NCBI RefSeq assembly: GCF_051401765.1
Contig: NW_027480464.1
Location: forward strand, 2,604,001-2,668,000
Length of the DNA stretch: 64,000 bases
Source: Calliopsis andreniformis
Lineage: Eukaryota > Arthropoda > Insecta > Hymenoptera > Andrenidae
Direction: 5' to 3'
This document shows positions 28,147-39,441 of the stretch, piece by piece (the stretch's first letter is position 1; each line of letters opens with the position of its first letter). The translations under genes and the position numbers were made by a program. The notes below the pieces were generated by a model, which saw nothing but the letters and a program-made list of their open reading frames with translations, had not been told where the DNA came from and searched no databases.

Positions 28147-29460
28147 CAATCCTCAATCCTCGATACTCAATCCTCAATCTTCAATCCTCAATACTCAATC
28201 TTCAATCCTCAACGCTCAAGGCTCTATCCTCAATCCTCAGTCCTCAGTCCTCAATCCTCAATCCTCAAACCTCAATCTTCAACCGTCAGTCCTCGTCCTC
28301 AAACCTCAACCCTCAATCCTCAATCCTCAAACTTCAATCATCAATACTCAACCTTCAATCCTCAATCCCCAATCCTCAGTCCTCAATCCTCAATCCTCAA
28401 TATTCAACGCACAACCCTCAACCATCAATCCTCAACACTCAACCGTCAATCCTCAATTCTCAATACTCAATAGAATATCCTGAATTCTCATGGTTCAATA
28501 CTCAATCCAAAATATTCAATAATCAAATCTCAATCCTCAAACATCAATTCTCAACACTCAATCCTCAACACTCAGTCCTCTCTCTTCAATCCTCCATCAT
28601 CAATCCTCAATCCTCAAGCGTCAATCCTCAATGCTCAATCCTTAATCCTCAACCATCAATCCTCAGACCTCAAACCTCCACCCCGAATCCTCAATCCTGG
28701 ATCCTCAATCTTCAGCCATAAGTCCTCAGCAATCAATTGTCAATCCTCAATCCTCAATAGAATATCCTCAATTCACAGTTTTCAATACTCAATCCCCATT
28801 CTTCAATCTTCAAATCTCAATCCACAAACATCAATTCTCATCACGCAACCCTCAACACTCTGTCCTCAATCTGCAATCCTCAATCCTCAATCCTCAATCT
28901 TCAATCCTCAATACTCAATCTTCAATCCTCAATCCTCAATCCTCAATCCTCAGTCCTCACTCCTCAATCCTCATTCTTCAATCCTCAATACCGAATCCTC
29001 AATCTTCAATCCTCAATCCTCAATTCTCATTTCTTAATCCTCAATCCTCAATCCTCAGACTTCAAACACCAATACTCAACCCTCAGTCCTCGTCCTCAAT
29101 CCACAACCCTCAATCCTCAATCCTCAATCTTTAATCATTAATATTCAATCTTTAATCTTCAATCCTCAGTCCTCAATCCTCAACCCTCAATCCTCAACGT
29201 TCAATCCTCAATACCCAATCCTCAGTCTTCCATCCTCAATACTCAATACTCAATCCTCAATCCTCAACACTCCGTCCTCAATCCTCAATCTTCAATCCTC
29301 AATACTCAATCTTCAATCCTCAATCCCCAATCCTCAATCTTCAATCCTCAATCCTCAATCCTCAATCCTCAATCCTCAATCTTCATTCCTCAATACTCAA
29401 TCCTCAATCCTCAATCTTCAATCCTCAATACTGAATCTGCAATCCTGAATCCTCAGTCCG
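28147..29460. repeat. Unit C, copy 1 (1,314 bp)
   Basis: The unit starts after CAGTCCG, with CGATACTC soon after, then AACGCTCAAGGCTC at 28211. It carries a type d core, a type a core about 288 bp later, and a right part with TTAATATTCAATC and AACGTTCAATCC. The same unit is at 32110-33423 and 33424-34675, and a relative lies at 54956-55850. It forms the right third of block B. Confidence 0.87.
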
Positions 29461-32400
29461 CAATCCTCAATCCTCAATCCTCAATCCTCAATCACCTATC
29501 CTCAACACCCAATCCTCGACCTTCAATCCTCTATGTTCAATCCGCAATACCCAATCCTCAATCTTCAACCCTCAACCCTCAATCCTCAATCCTCAATCCT
29601 CAGTCTTCAATCTTCAATCCTCAATACTCAATCTTCAATCCTCAATCCTCAATAATCAATCCTCAATCCACATTCTTCAATCCTCAACACCCAATCCTCA
29701 ATCTTCAATCCTCAATCTTCAGTACTCAACTCTCAATCCTCAATCCTCAATCCTCAGACCTCAAACGTCAATACTCAACCCTCAGTCCTCGTTCACAATC
29801 CACAACCCTCAATCCTCGATCCTCAATCTTCAATCATCAATATTCAATCTTCAATCCTCAATCCTCAGTACTCAATACTCAATCCACAATCCTCAATGAT
29901 CAATCCTCAATACACAAACCTCAATCTTCAATCCTCAATCCTCAATCCTCAATCCTCAATCCTCAATCCTCAATCCTCAATCCTCAGTCCTCAAACCTCA
30001 ATCCTGAATCCTCAAACCTGAATCCTCAGTCTTCAGACCTCAGTCCTCAACAATCAGTTGTCAATCCTCAATCCTCAATAGAGTATCCTCAATTCACAGG
30101 TTTCAATACTCAATACTCAACCTGAAATCTTCAAATCTCTATCCACAATCATCAATTCTCATCACTAAACCCTCAACACTCAGTCCCCAATCCTCAATCT
30201 TCAATCCTCAATCCTCAATCCTCAATCCTCAATCCTCAATCTTCAATCCTCAATACTCAATCTTCAATCCTCAACCCTCAATACTCGGTCTTCAATCCTC
30301 AATCGCCAATCTCCAATCCTGAATACTCAATCTTCAATCCTCAATCCTCAATCCTCAATCCTCAATCCTCAGTCCTCAAACCTCAATCCTGAATCCTCAA
30401 ACCTGAATCCTCAGTCTTCAGACCTCAGTCCTCAACAATCAGTTGTCAATCCTCAATCCTCAATAGAATATCCTCAATTCACAGGTTTCAATACTCAATA
30501 CTCAACCTGAAATCTTCAAATCTCTATCCACAATCATCAATTCTCATCACTCAACCCTCAACACTCAGTCCCCAAACATCAATCTTCAATCTTCAATCCT
30601 CAATCCTCAATCCTCAATTTTCAATCCTCAATACTCAATCTTCAATCCTCAATACTAAATCCTCAATCCTCAATCCTCAGTCCTCAATCCACAATCCTCA
30701 ATCCTCAAACCTCAATCCTCAATCGTCAGCCCTCGTCCTCAATCGTCAACACTCAATCCTCAATCCTCAATCTTCAATCATCAATACTCAATCTTCAATC
30801 CTCAAACCTCAATCTTCAATCCTCAATCCTCAATTCTCAGTCCTCAATACTCAATCCTCAATCGTCAATCCTCAATACCCAATCCTCAATCTTCAATCCT
30901 CAATCCTCAATCCTCAATCCTCAGTCCTCAATCTTCATTCCTCAATACTCAATCTACAATCCTCAATCCTCAATCCTCAATCCTCAATGCTCAATCCTCA
31001 ATCCTCAATCCTCAACCCTCAATCTTCAATCCTCGATACTCAATCTGCAATCCTCAATCTTCAATCCTCAATACTCAATCCTCATTCTTCAATCCTCAAT
31101 GCCCAGGCCTCAATCTTCAATCCTCAATCCTCAATCCTCAATTCTCAATCCTCAATCCTTAATCATCAATCCTCAATCCTCAGTCCTCAATCCTCAATCC
31201 TCAATCCTCAATCCTCAATGTTCAATCGGCAATACCCAATTCTCAATCTTCAATCCTCAATCCTCAGTCCTCAAACCTCAATCCTGAATCCCCGATACTG
31301 AATCCTCAATCTTCAGCCCTCAGTCCTCTACAATCAGTTGTCAATCCTCAATCCTCAATAGAATATCATCAATTCACAGTTTTCATTACTCAATACTCAA
31401 TCTGCAATCTTCAAATCTCTATCCACAAACATCAACTCTCATCACTCAACACTCAACACTCAGTCCCGAATCCTCAACATTCAATCCTCAATCCTCAATC
31501 CACAATCCACAACGTTCAATCCTCAACACTCAATCTTCAATGCTCATTCCTCAATCCTCGGTCCTCAATCCTCAATCGTCAATCTCCAATCCTGAATACT
31601 CAATCTTCAATCCTCAATCCTCAATCCTCAACCCTCAATCCTCATTCTTCAATCCTCAATACCCAATCCTCAATCTTCAATCCTCAATCCTCAATCCTCA
31701 ACTCTCAATCCTCAATCCTCATTCCTTAGTCCACAAACCTCAATCCTCAACCCTCAGCACTCATCCTCAATCCTCAATCCTCAATCTTCAATCCTCAATC
31801 CTCAGTCCTCAGTTCTCAACCCTCAATCCTCAGTCCTCAGTCCTCAAACCCCTACCCCCAACCCTCAGCCCTCATCCTCAATCCTCAATCCTCAATCCTC
31901 AATCCTCAATACTCAATCTTCAATCCTCAATACTCAATCTTCAATTATCAATCCTCAATTCTCAATCCTCAATACTCAATACTCAATCGTCAATCCTCAA
32001 TCCCCAATCCTCAATCTTCAATCCTCAAACCTCAATCCTCAATCCTCAATCCTCAATCCTCAATCTTCAATCCTCAATACTGAATCTGCAATCCTGAATC
32101 CTCAGTCCGCAATACTCAATCCTCGATACTCAATCCTCAATCTTCAATCCTCAATACTCAATCTTCAATCCTCAACGCTCAAGGCTCTATCCTCAATCCT
32201 CAGTCCTCAGTCCTCAATCCTCAATCCTCAAACCTCAATCTTCAACCGTCAGTCCTCGTCCTCAAACCTCAACCCTCAATCCTCAATCCTCAAACTTCAA
32301 TCATCAATACTCAACCTTCAATCCTCAATCCCCAATCCTCAGTCCTCAATCCTCAATCCTCAATATTCAACGCACAACCCTCAACCATCAATCCTCAACA

Positions 32401-33423
32401 CTCAACCGTCAATCCTCAATTCTCAATACTCAATAGAATATCCTGAATTCTCATGGTTCAATACTCAATCCAAAATATTCAATAATCAAATCTCAATCCT
32501 CAAACATCAATTCTCAACACTCAATCCTCAACACTCAGTCCTCTCTCTTCAATCCTCCATCATCAATCCTCAATCCTCAAGCGTCAATCCTCAATGCTCA
32601 ATCCTTAATCCTCAACCATCAATCCTCAGACCTCAAACCTCCACCCCGAATCCTCAATCCTGGATCCTCAATCTTCAGCCATAAGTCCTCAGCAATCAAT
32701 TGTCAATCCTCAATCCTCAATAGAATATCCTCAATTCACAGTTTTCAATACTCAATCCCCATTCTTCAATCTTCAAATCTCAATCCACAAACATCAATTC
32801 TCATCACGCAACCCTCAACACTCTGTCCTCAATCTGCAATCCTCAATCCTCAATCCTCAATCTTCAATCCTCAATACTCAATCTTCAATCCTCAATCCTC
32901 AATCCTCAATCCTCAGTCCTCACTCCTCAATCCTCATTCTTCAATCCTCAATACCGAATCCTCAATCTTCAATCCTCAATCCTCAATTCTCATTTCTTAA
33001 TCCTCAATCCTCAATCCTCAGACTTCAAACACCAATACTCAACCCTCAGTCCTCGTCCTCAATCCACAACCCTCAATCCTCAATCCTCAATCTTTAATCA
33101 TTAATATTCAATCTTTAATCTTCAATCCTCAGTCCTCAATCCTCAACCCTCAATCCTCAATGTTCAATCCTCAATACCCAATCCTCAGTCTTCCATCCTC
33201 AATACTCAATACTCAATCCTCAATCCTCAACACTCCGTCCTCAATCCTCAATCTTCAATCCTCAATACTCAATCTTCAATCCTCAATCCCCAATCCTCAA
33301 TCTTCAATCCTCAATCCTCAATCCTCAATCCTCAATCCTCAATCTTCATTCCTCAATACTCAATCCTCAATCCTCAATCTTCAATCCTCAATACTGAATC
33401 TGCAATCCTGAATACTCAGTCCG
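29461..33423. repeat. Block B, copy 2 (3,963 bp)
   Basis: This is a direct copy of 25421-29460 at offset 4,040, dropping to 3,963 after a 77-bp (11-heptamer) deletion near 31552. Copy 1 there (27512-27596) has an ATCGTCAATCTTC stretch, while copy 2 goes straight to CTCGGTCC. Cores lie near 30080 (c), 30465 (c), 31358 (b), 32432 (d) and 32720 (a). A few substitutions separate the copies, for example TCAATTATC at 31943 against TCAATAATC in copy 1. Confidence 0.88.
32110..33423. repeat. Unit C, copy 2 (1,314 bp)
   Basis: This unit is inside block B copy 2. It has private changes not seen in copies 1 or 3: CAATACTCAATCC at its start (others CAATCCTCAATCC), AATGTTCAATCC at 33159 (others AACGTTC) and AATACTCAGTCCG at its end. 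Copies 1 and 3 therefore agree against it at these sites. Confidence 0.85.
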
Positions 33424-34675
33424 CAATCCTCAATCCTCGATACTCAATCCTCAATCTTCAATCCTCAATACTCAATCTTCAATCCTCAACGCTCAAGGCT
33501 CTATCCTCAATCCTCAGTCCTCAGTCCTCAATCCTCAATCCTCAAACCTCAATCTTCAACCGTCAGTCCTCGTCCTCAAACCTCAACCCTCAATCCTCAA
33601 TCCTCAAACTTCAATCATCAATACTCAACCTTCAATCCTCAATCCCCAATCCTCAGTCCTCAATCCTCAATCCTCAATATTCAACGCACAACCCTCAACC
33701 ATCAATCCTCAACACTCAACCGTCAATCCTCAATTCTCAATACTCAATAGAATATCCTGAATTCTCATGGTTCAATACTCAATCCAAAATATTCAATAAT
33801 CAAATCTCAATCCTCAAACATCAATTCTCAACACTCAATCCTCAACACTCAGTCCTCTCTCTTCAATCCTCCATCATCAATCCTCAATCCTCAAGCGTCA
33901 ATCCTCAATGCTCAATCCTTAATCCTCAACCATCAATCCTCAGACCTCAAACCTCCACCCCGAATCCTCAATCCTGGATCCTCAATCTTCAGCCATAAGT
34001 CCTCAGCAATCAATTGTCAATCCTCAATCCTCAATAGAATATCCTCAATTCACAGTTTTCAATACTCAATCCCCATTCTTCAATCTTCAAATCTCAATCC
34101 ACAAACATCAATTCTCATCACGCAACCCTCAACACTCTGTCCTCAATCTGCAATCCTCAATCCTCAATCCTCAATCTTCAATCCTCAATACTCAATCTTC
34201 AATCCTCAATCCTCAATCCTCAATCCTCAGTCCTCACTCCTCAATCCTCATTCTTCAATCCTCAATACCGAATCCTCAATCTTCAATCCTCAATCCTCAA
34301 TTCTCATTTCTTAATCCTCAATCCTCAATCCTCAGACTTCAAACACCAATACTCAACCCTCAGTCCTCGTCCTCAATCCACAACCCTCAATCCTCAATCC
34401 TCAATCTTTAATCATTAATATTCAATCTTTAATCTTCAATCCTCAGTCCTCAATCCTCAACCCTCAATCCTCAACGTTCAATCCTCAATACCCAATCCTC
34501 AGTCTTCCATCCTCAATACTCAATACTCAATCCTCAATCCTCAACACTCCGTCCTCAATCCTCAATCTTCAATCCTCAATACTCAATCTTCAATCCTCAA
34601 TCCCCAATCCTCAATCTTCAATCCTCAATCCTCAATCCTCAATCCTCAATCCTCAATCTTCATTCCTCAATACTC
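33424..34675. repeat. Unit C, copy 3 (about 1,252 bp, right-truncated)
   Basis: This is a direct continuation of copy 2 at offset 1,314, with AACGCTCAAGGCTC at 33488 and cores near 33747 (d) and 34033 (a). The match ends near 34675, where the sequence turns to CAATCTACAATCC. No such extra copy follows block B copy 1, so the extra duplication happened at the right end only, or was lost on the left. Confidence 0.85.
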
Positions 34676-37404
34676 AATCTACAATCCTCAATCCTCAATC
34701 CTCAATCCTCAAACTTCAATCCTCAATCCTCAGTCCTCAGTTCTCAACCCTCAATCATCAGTCCTCAGTCCTCAAACCCCTACCCTCAACCCTCAGCCCT
34801 CATCCTCAATCCTCCATCCTCAATCCTCAATCCTCAATACTCAATCTTCAATCCTCAATCCTCAGTCCACAAACCTCAATTCTGAATCCTCAATCCTGAG
34901 TCCTCAATCTTCAGCCCTCAGTCCTCAGCAATCAGTAGTCAATCCTCAATCCTCAGTAGAATGTCCTCAATTCACAGCTTTCAACACTCAATACTCGATC
35001 TGCAATCTTCAAACCACTATCCACAAACATCAATTCTCATCACTCAACCCTCAGCACTCAGTCCTCAATGTTCAATCCTCAATCCTCAATTCTCTATCTT
35101 CAATCATCAATACTGAACCTTCAATCCTCAATCCTCAATCCTCAATCCTCAATCCTCAATCTTCAATCCTCAATACTCAATCTTCAATCCTCAATCCACA
35201 ATCCTCAAACCTCAATCCTCAATCCTCGTTCTTCAATCCTCAATCGTCAATACTCAATCTTCAATCCTCAATCCTCAATCCTCAATCCTCAATCCTCAAT
35301 CCTCAATCCTCAGTCCTCAAACCTCAATCCTGAATCCCCGATACTGAATCCTCAATCTTCAGCCCTCAGTCGTCTACAATCGGTTGTCAATCCTCAACCC
35401 TCAATAGAATATCATCAATTCACAGTTTTCATTACTCAATACTCAATCTGCAATCTTCAAATCTCTATCCACAAACATCAATTCTCATCACTCAACCCTC
35501 AACACTCAGTCCCCAATCCTCAATATTCAATCCTCAATCCTAAATCCTCAATCCACAATACTCAACGTTCAATCCTCAACACTCAATCTTCAATGCTCAT
35601 TCCTCAATCCTCAATCCTCAATTCTCAATCCTCAATCCTCAATAGAATATCCTCAATTCACAGGTTTCAATACTCAATACTCAACCTCAAATCTTCAAAT
35701 CTCTATCCACAACCATCAATTCTCATCACTAAACCTTCAACACTCAGTCCCCAATCCTCAATCTTCAATCCTCAATCCTCAATCCTCAATCCTCAATCCT
35801 CAATCTTCAATCCTCAATTCACAATCTTCAATCCTCAATCCTCAATCCTCGGTCCTCAATCCTCAATCGCCAATCTCCAATCCTGAATACTCAATCTTCA
35901 ATCCTCGATCCTCAATCCTCAATCCTCAATCCTCAGTCCTCAAACCTCAATCCAGAATCCTCAAACCTGAATCCTCAGTCTTCAGACCTCAGTCCTCAAC
36001 AATCAGTTGCCAATCCTCAATCCTCAATAGAATATCCTCAATTCACAGGTTTCAATACTCAATACTCAACCTGAAATCTTCAAATCTCTATCCACAATCA
36101 TCAATTCTCATCACTCAACCCCCAACACTCAATCCCCAATCCTCAATCTTCAATCCTCAATCCTCAATCCTCAATCCTCAATTTTCAATCCTCAATACAC
36201 AATCTTCAGTCCTCAATACTAAATCCTCAATCCTCAATCCTCAGTCCTCAATCCACAATGCTCAATCCTCAAACCTCAATCCTCAATCGTCAGTCCTCGT
36301 CCTCAATCCTCAATCCTCAACACTCAATCCTCAATCCTCAATCTTCAATCATCAATACTCAATCTTCAATCCTCAATCCTGAATCTTCAATCCTCAATCC
36401 TCAATTCTCAGTCCTCAATACTCAATCCTCAATCGTCAACCCTCAATCCCCAATCCTCAATCTTCAATCCTCAATCCTCAATCCTCAATCCTCAATCCTC
36501 AATCTTCATTCCTCAATACTCAATCTACAATACTCAATCCTCAATCCTCAATCCTCAATGGTCAATCCTCAATCCTCAATCCTCAACCCTCAATCTTCAA
36601 TCCTCAATACTCAATCTGCAAACCTCAATCTTCAATCCTCAATCCTCAATCCTCATTCTTCAATCCTCAATGCCCAGGCCTCAATCTTCAATCCTCAATC
36701 CTCAATCCTCAATTCTCAATCCTCAATCCTCAATCATCAATCCTCAATCCTCAGTCCTCAATCCTCAATCCTCAATCTTCATTCCTCAATACTCAATCTA
36801 CAATACTCAATCCTCAATCCTCAATCCTCAATGGTCAATCCTCAATCCTCAATCCTCAATCGCCAGGCTTGAATCCTCAATACTCAATCTTGAATCCTAA
36901 ATCCTCAATCCTCAATCCTCATTCCTCAATCCTCATTCTTCAATCCTCAACACCCAATCCTCAATCTTCAATCCTCAATCCTCAATCCTCAACTCTCAAT
37001 CCTCAATCCTCAATCCTCAGTCCACAAACCTCAATCCTCAACCCTCAGCCCTCATCCTCAATCCTCAATCCTCAAACTTCAGTCCTCAATCCTCAGTCCT
37101 CAGTCCTCAGTTCTCAATCCTCAATCCTCAGTCCTCAGTCCTCAAACCCCTACCCTCAACCCGCAGCCCTCATCCTCAATCCTCAATCCTCAATTCTCAA
37201 TCCTCAATACTCAATCTTCAATCCTCAATACTCAATCTACAATAATCAATCCTCAATTCTCAATCCTCAATACTCAATCCTTAAACGTCAATCCTCAATC
37301 CCCAATCCTCAATCTTCAATCCTCAAACCTCAATCCTCAATCCTCAATCCTCAATCTTCAATCCTCAATACTCAATCTGCAATCCTCAATCCTCAGTCCG
37401 CAAT
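34676..37404. repeat. Mosaic region between blocks B/C and E
   Basis: There is no gene here. Cores lie near 34955 (b-like, with GAATGTCC), 35404 (b), 35643 (c, with CCTCAAATC) and 36027 (c). The stretch 34900-35300 resembles block G around 8930-9330 (TCAGTAGTCAATCC, TTCTCTATCTTC). A 273-bp (39-unit) local duplication places CTTCATTCCTCAATACTC at 36504 and 36777. The marker AATGCCCAGGCCTC (36670) is shared with blocks B (27059, 31099) and E (39032, 44445, 44802, 51961), so this stretch links the two families. Confidence 0.8.
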
Positions 37405-37736
37405 CCTCAATCCTCAATCCTCAATTCTCAATCCTCAATCCTCAATCCTCAATCATCAATCCTCAAACCTCATTCTATAATCCTCAATACCCAATCCTCA
37501 ATCTTCAATCCTCAAACCTCAATACTCAATCCTCAATCCTCAGTCCATCAGACCTCAAACCTCAATCATCGACCCTCAGCCCTCATCCTCAATCCTCAAT
37601 CCTGAATTCTCAATCCTCAAACCTCAAGCCTCAATCCTCAATCCTCAGTCCTCAAAACTCAAACCTGAATCCTCAATCCTGAATCCTCAACCTTCAGAAC
37701 TCAGTTCTCAACAATCAGTTGTCAATTCTCAATCCT

Positions 37737-37849
37737 CAATAGAATATAATAAATTCACAGTTTTCAATACTCAATACTCAATCTGCAATCTTCAAATCTC
37801 TATCCACAAACATCAATTCTCATAATTCAACCCTCAACACTCAGTCCCC
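37737..37849 (+). repeat. Conserved core, type f
   Basis: Type f is recognised by AGAATATAATAAATTCAC and by CTCATAATTCAACCC. Copies lie near 37740, 43165 and 50660, one per block E copy; the third has CAGATTTC where the others have CAGTTTTC. It is always preceded by GAACTCAGTTCTCAAC, which is a short imperfect palindrome (GAACTCAGTTC). Confidence 0.82.
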
Positions 37850-39327
37850 ATTCCTCAATATTCAACACTCAATCCTCAATCCTCAATCCTCAATCCTCAA
37901 TCTTCAATCCTCAATACTCCATCTTCAATCCTCCATCTTCAATCCACAATCCTCAATCCTCAATCCTAAATCGTCAGGCATCAATCCTCAATACTCAATC
38001 TTCAGTCCTCAATCCTCAATCCTCAATACTCAGTCCTCAGCCCTCAAACCTCAATCCTCAACCCTCGGACTTCATCCTCAATCCTCAATTATCAATCCTC
38101 AACCCTCAATCTTCAATCCTCAGCACTCAATCTTCAATCTTCAATCCTCAATTCTCACTCCTTAATACCCAATCCTCAATCGTCAATCCTCAATCCCCAA
38201 TCTTCAATCATCAATCCTCAATCCTCAATCCTCAATCCTCAGACCTCAAACATCAATACTCAACCCACAGTCCTCGTCCTCAATCCACAACCCTCAATCC
38301 TCAATCCTCAATCTTCAATCATTAATGTTCAATCTTCAATCTTCAATCCTCAATCCTCAATCCTCAACCCTCAATCCTCAACGTTCAACCCTCAATACCC
38401 AATCCTCAGTCTTCCACCCTCAATACTCAATCCTCAATCCTCAATACTCAGTCCTCAATCCTCAATCTTCAATCCTCAGTCCTCAAACCTCAATCCTGAA
38501 TCCTCAATCATGAATCCTCAATCTTCAGCCCTCAGTCCTCTACAATCAGTTATCAATCCTCAATCCTCAACAGAATATCATCAATTCACAGGTTTCAATA
38601 CTCAATACTCATCCTGAAATCTTCAAATCTCTATCCACAATCATCAATTCTCATCACTCAACCCTCAACACTCAGTCCCCAAACCTCAATCTTCAATCTT
38701 CAATCCTCAATCCTCAATCCTCAATTTTCAATCCTCAATACTCAATCTTCAATCCTCAATCCTCAATTCTCAGTCCTCAATACTCAATCCTCAATCGTCA
38801 ATCCTCAATACCCAATCCTCAATCTTCAATCCTCAATCCTCAATCCTCAATCCTCAGTCCTCAATCTTCATTCCTCAATACTCAATCTACAATCCTCAAT
38901 CCTCAATCCTCAATCCTCAATGCTCAATCCTCAATCCTCACTCCTCAACCCTCAATCTTCAATCCTCGATACTCAATCTGCAATCCTCAGTCTTCAATCC
39001 TCAATACTCAATCCTCATTCTTCAATCCTCAATGCCCAGGCCTCAATCTTCAATCCTCAATCCTCAATCCTCAATTCTCAATCCTCAATCCTCAATCATC
39101 AATCCTCAATCCTCAGTCCTCAATCCTCAATCCTCAATCCTCAATCCTCAATGTTCAATCCGCAATACCCAATTCTCAATCTTCAATCCTCAATCCTCAA
39201 TCCTCAATCCTCAAACCTCAATCCTCAACCCTCAATCCTCAGCCCTCGAACCTCAAACCTGTATCCTCAATCCTGAATCCTCAATCTTCAGACCTCAGTC
39301 CTCAACAATCAGTTGTCAATTATCAAT

Positions 39328-39441
39328 CCTCAATAGAATATCATCAATTCACTGTTTTCAATACTCAATACTCAATCTGCAATTTTCAAATCTTTATTCA
39401 CAGACATCAATTCTCATCATTCAACACTCAACACTCAGTCC
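39328..39441 (+). repeat. Conserved core, type e
   Basis: Type e is recognised by CACTGTTTTCAATAC, CAATTTTCAAATC and CTTTATTCACAGACATC. Copies lie near 39333, 41475, 45033, 47175, 48970, 52262 and 54182, all within block E. Each contains TTATTCACA, a perfect fit to the bacterial DnaA-box consensus TTATNCACA; other core types have one mismatch at this place. The fit may be chance spread by amplification. Confidence 0.83.

Larger units (their letters stand above)
25421..29460. repeat. Block B, copy 1 (4,040 bp)
   Basis: This is the first of two adjacent copies. It overlaps the last 154 bp of block A copy 2: the marker CACCTATCCTCAACACC occurs near 18198, 25453 and 29493. Cores lie near 26040 (c, with GAGTAT), 26425 (c), 27318 (b), 28468 (d) and 28756 (a). 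The two c cores are a 385-bp (55-unit) sub-duplication. The right part (28147-29460) is unit C. No gene is present. Confidence 0.88.

Noticed and set aside
28468..28760. Core pair d-a read as a mobile element with terminal motifs
   Set aside because: There are no inverted ends, no target duplication and no coding capacity; the pair stays in heptamer register and moves only as part of larger blocks.
37700..37710. Short palindrome GAACTCAGTTC before type f cores as an operator or hairpin
   Set aside because: The arms are only four or five bases and it is a variant of the usual CAGACCTCAGTCC; copies elsewhere are not palindromic.
37719..37750. Promoter-like TTGTCA and TATAAT in type f cores (also near 43165 and 50660)
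   Set aside because: The spacing is about 20 bp, longer than the usual 16-18, there is no gene downstream, and the TATAAT arises from one base change in the common AGAATATCAT core.
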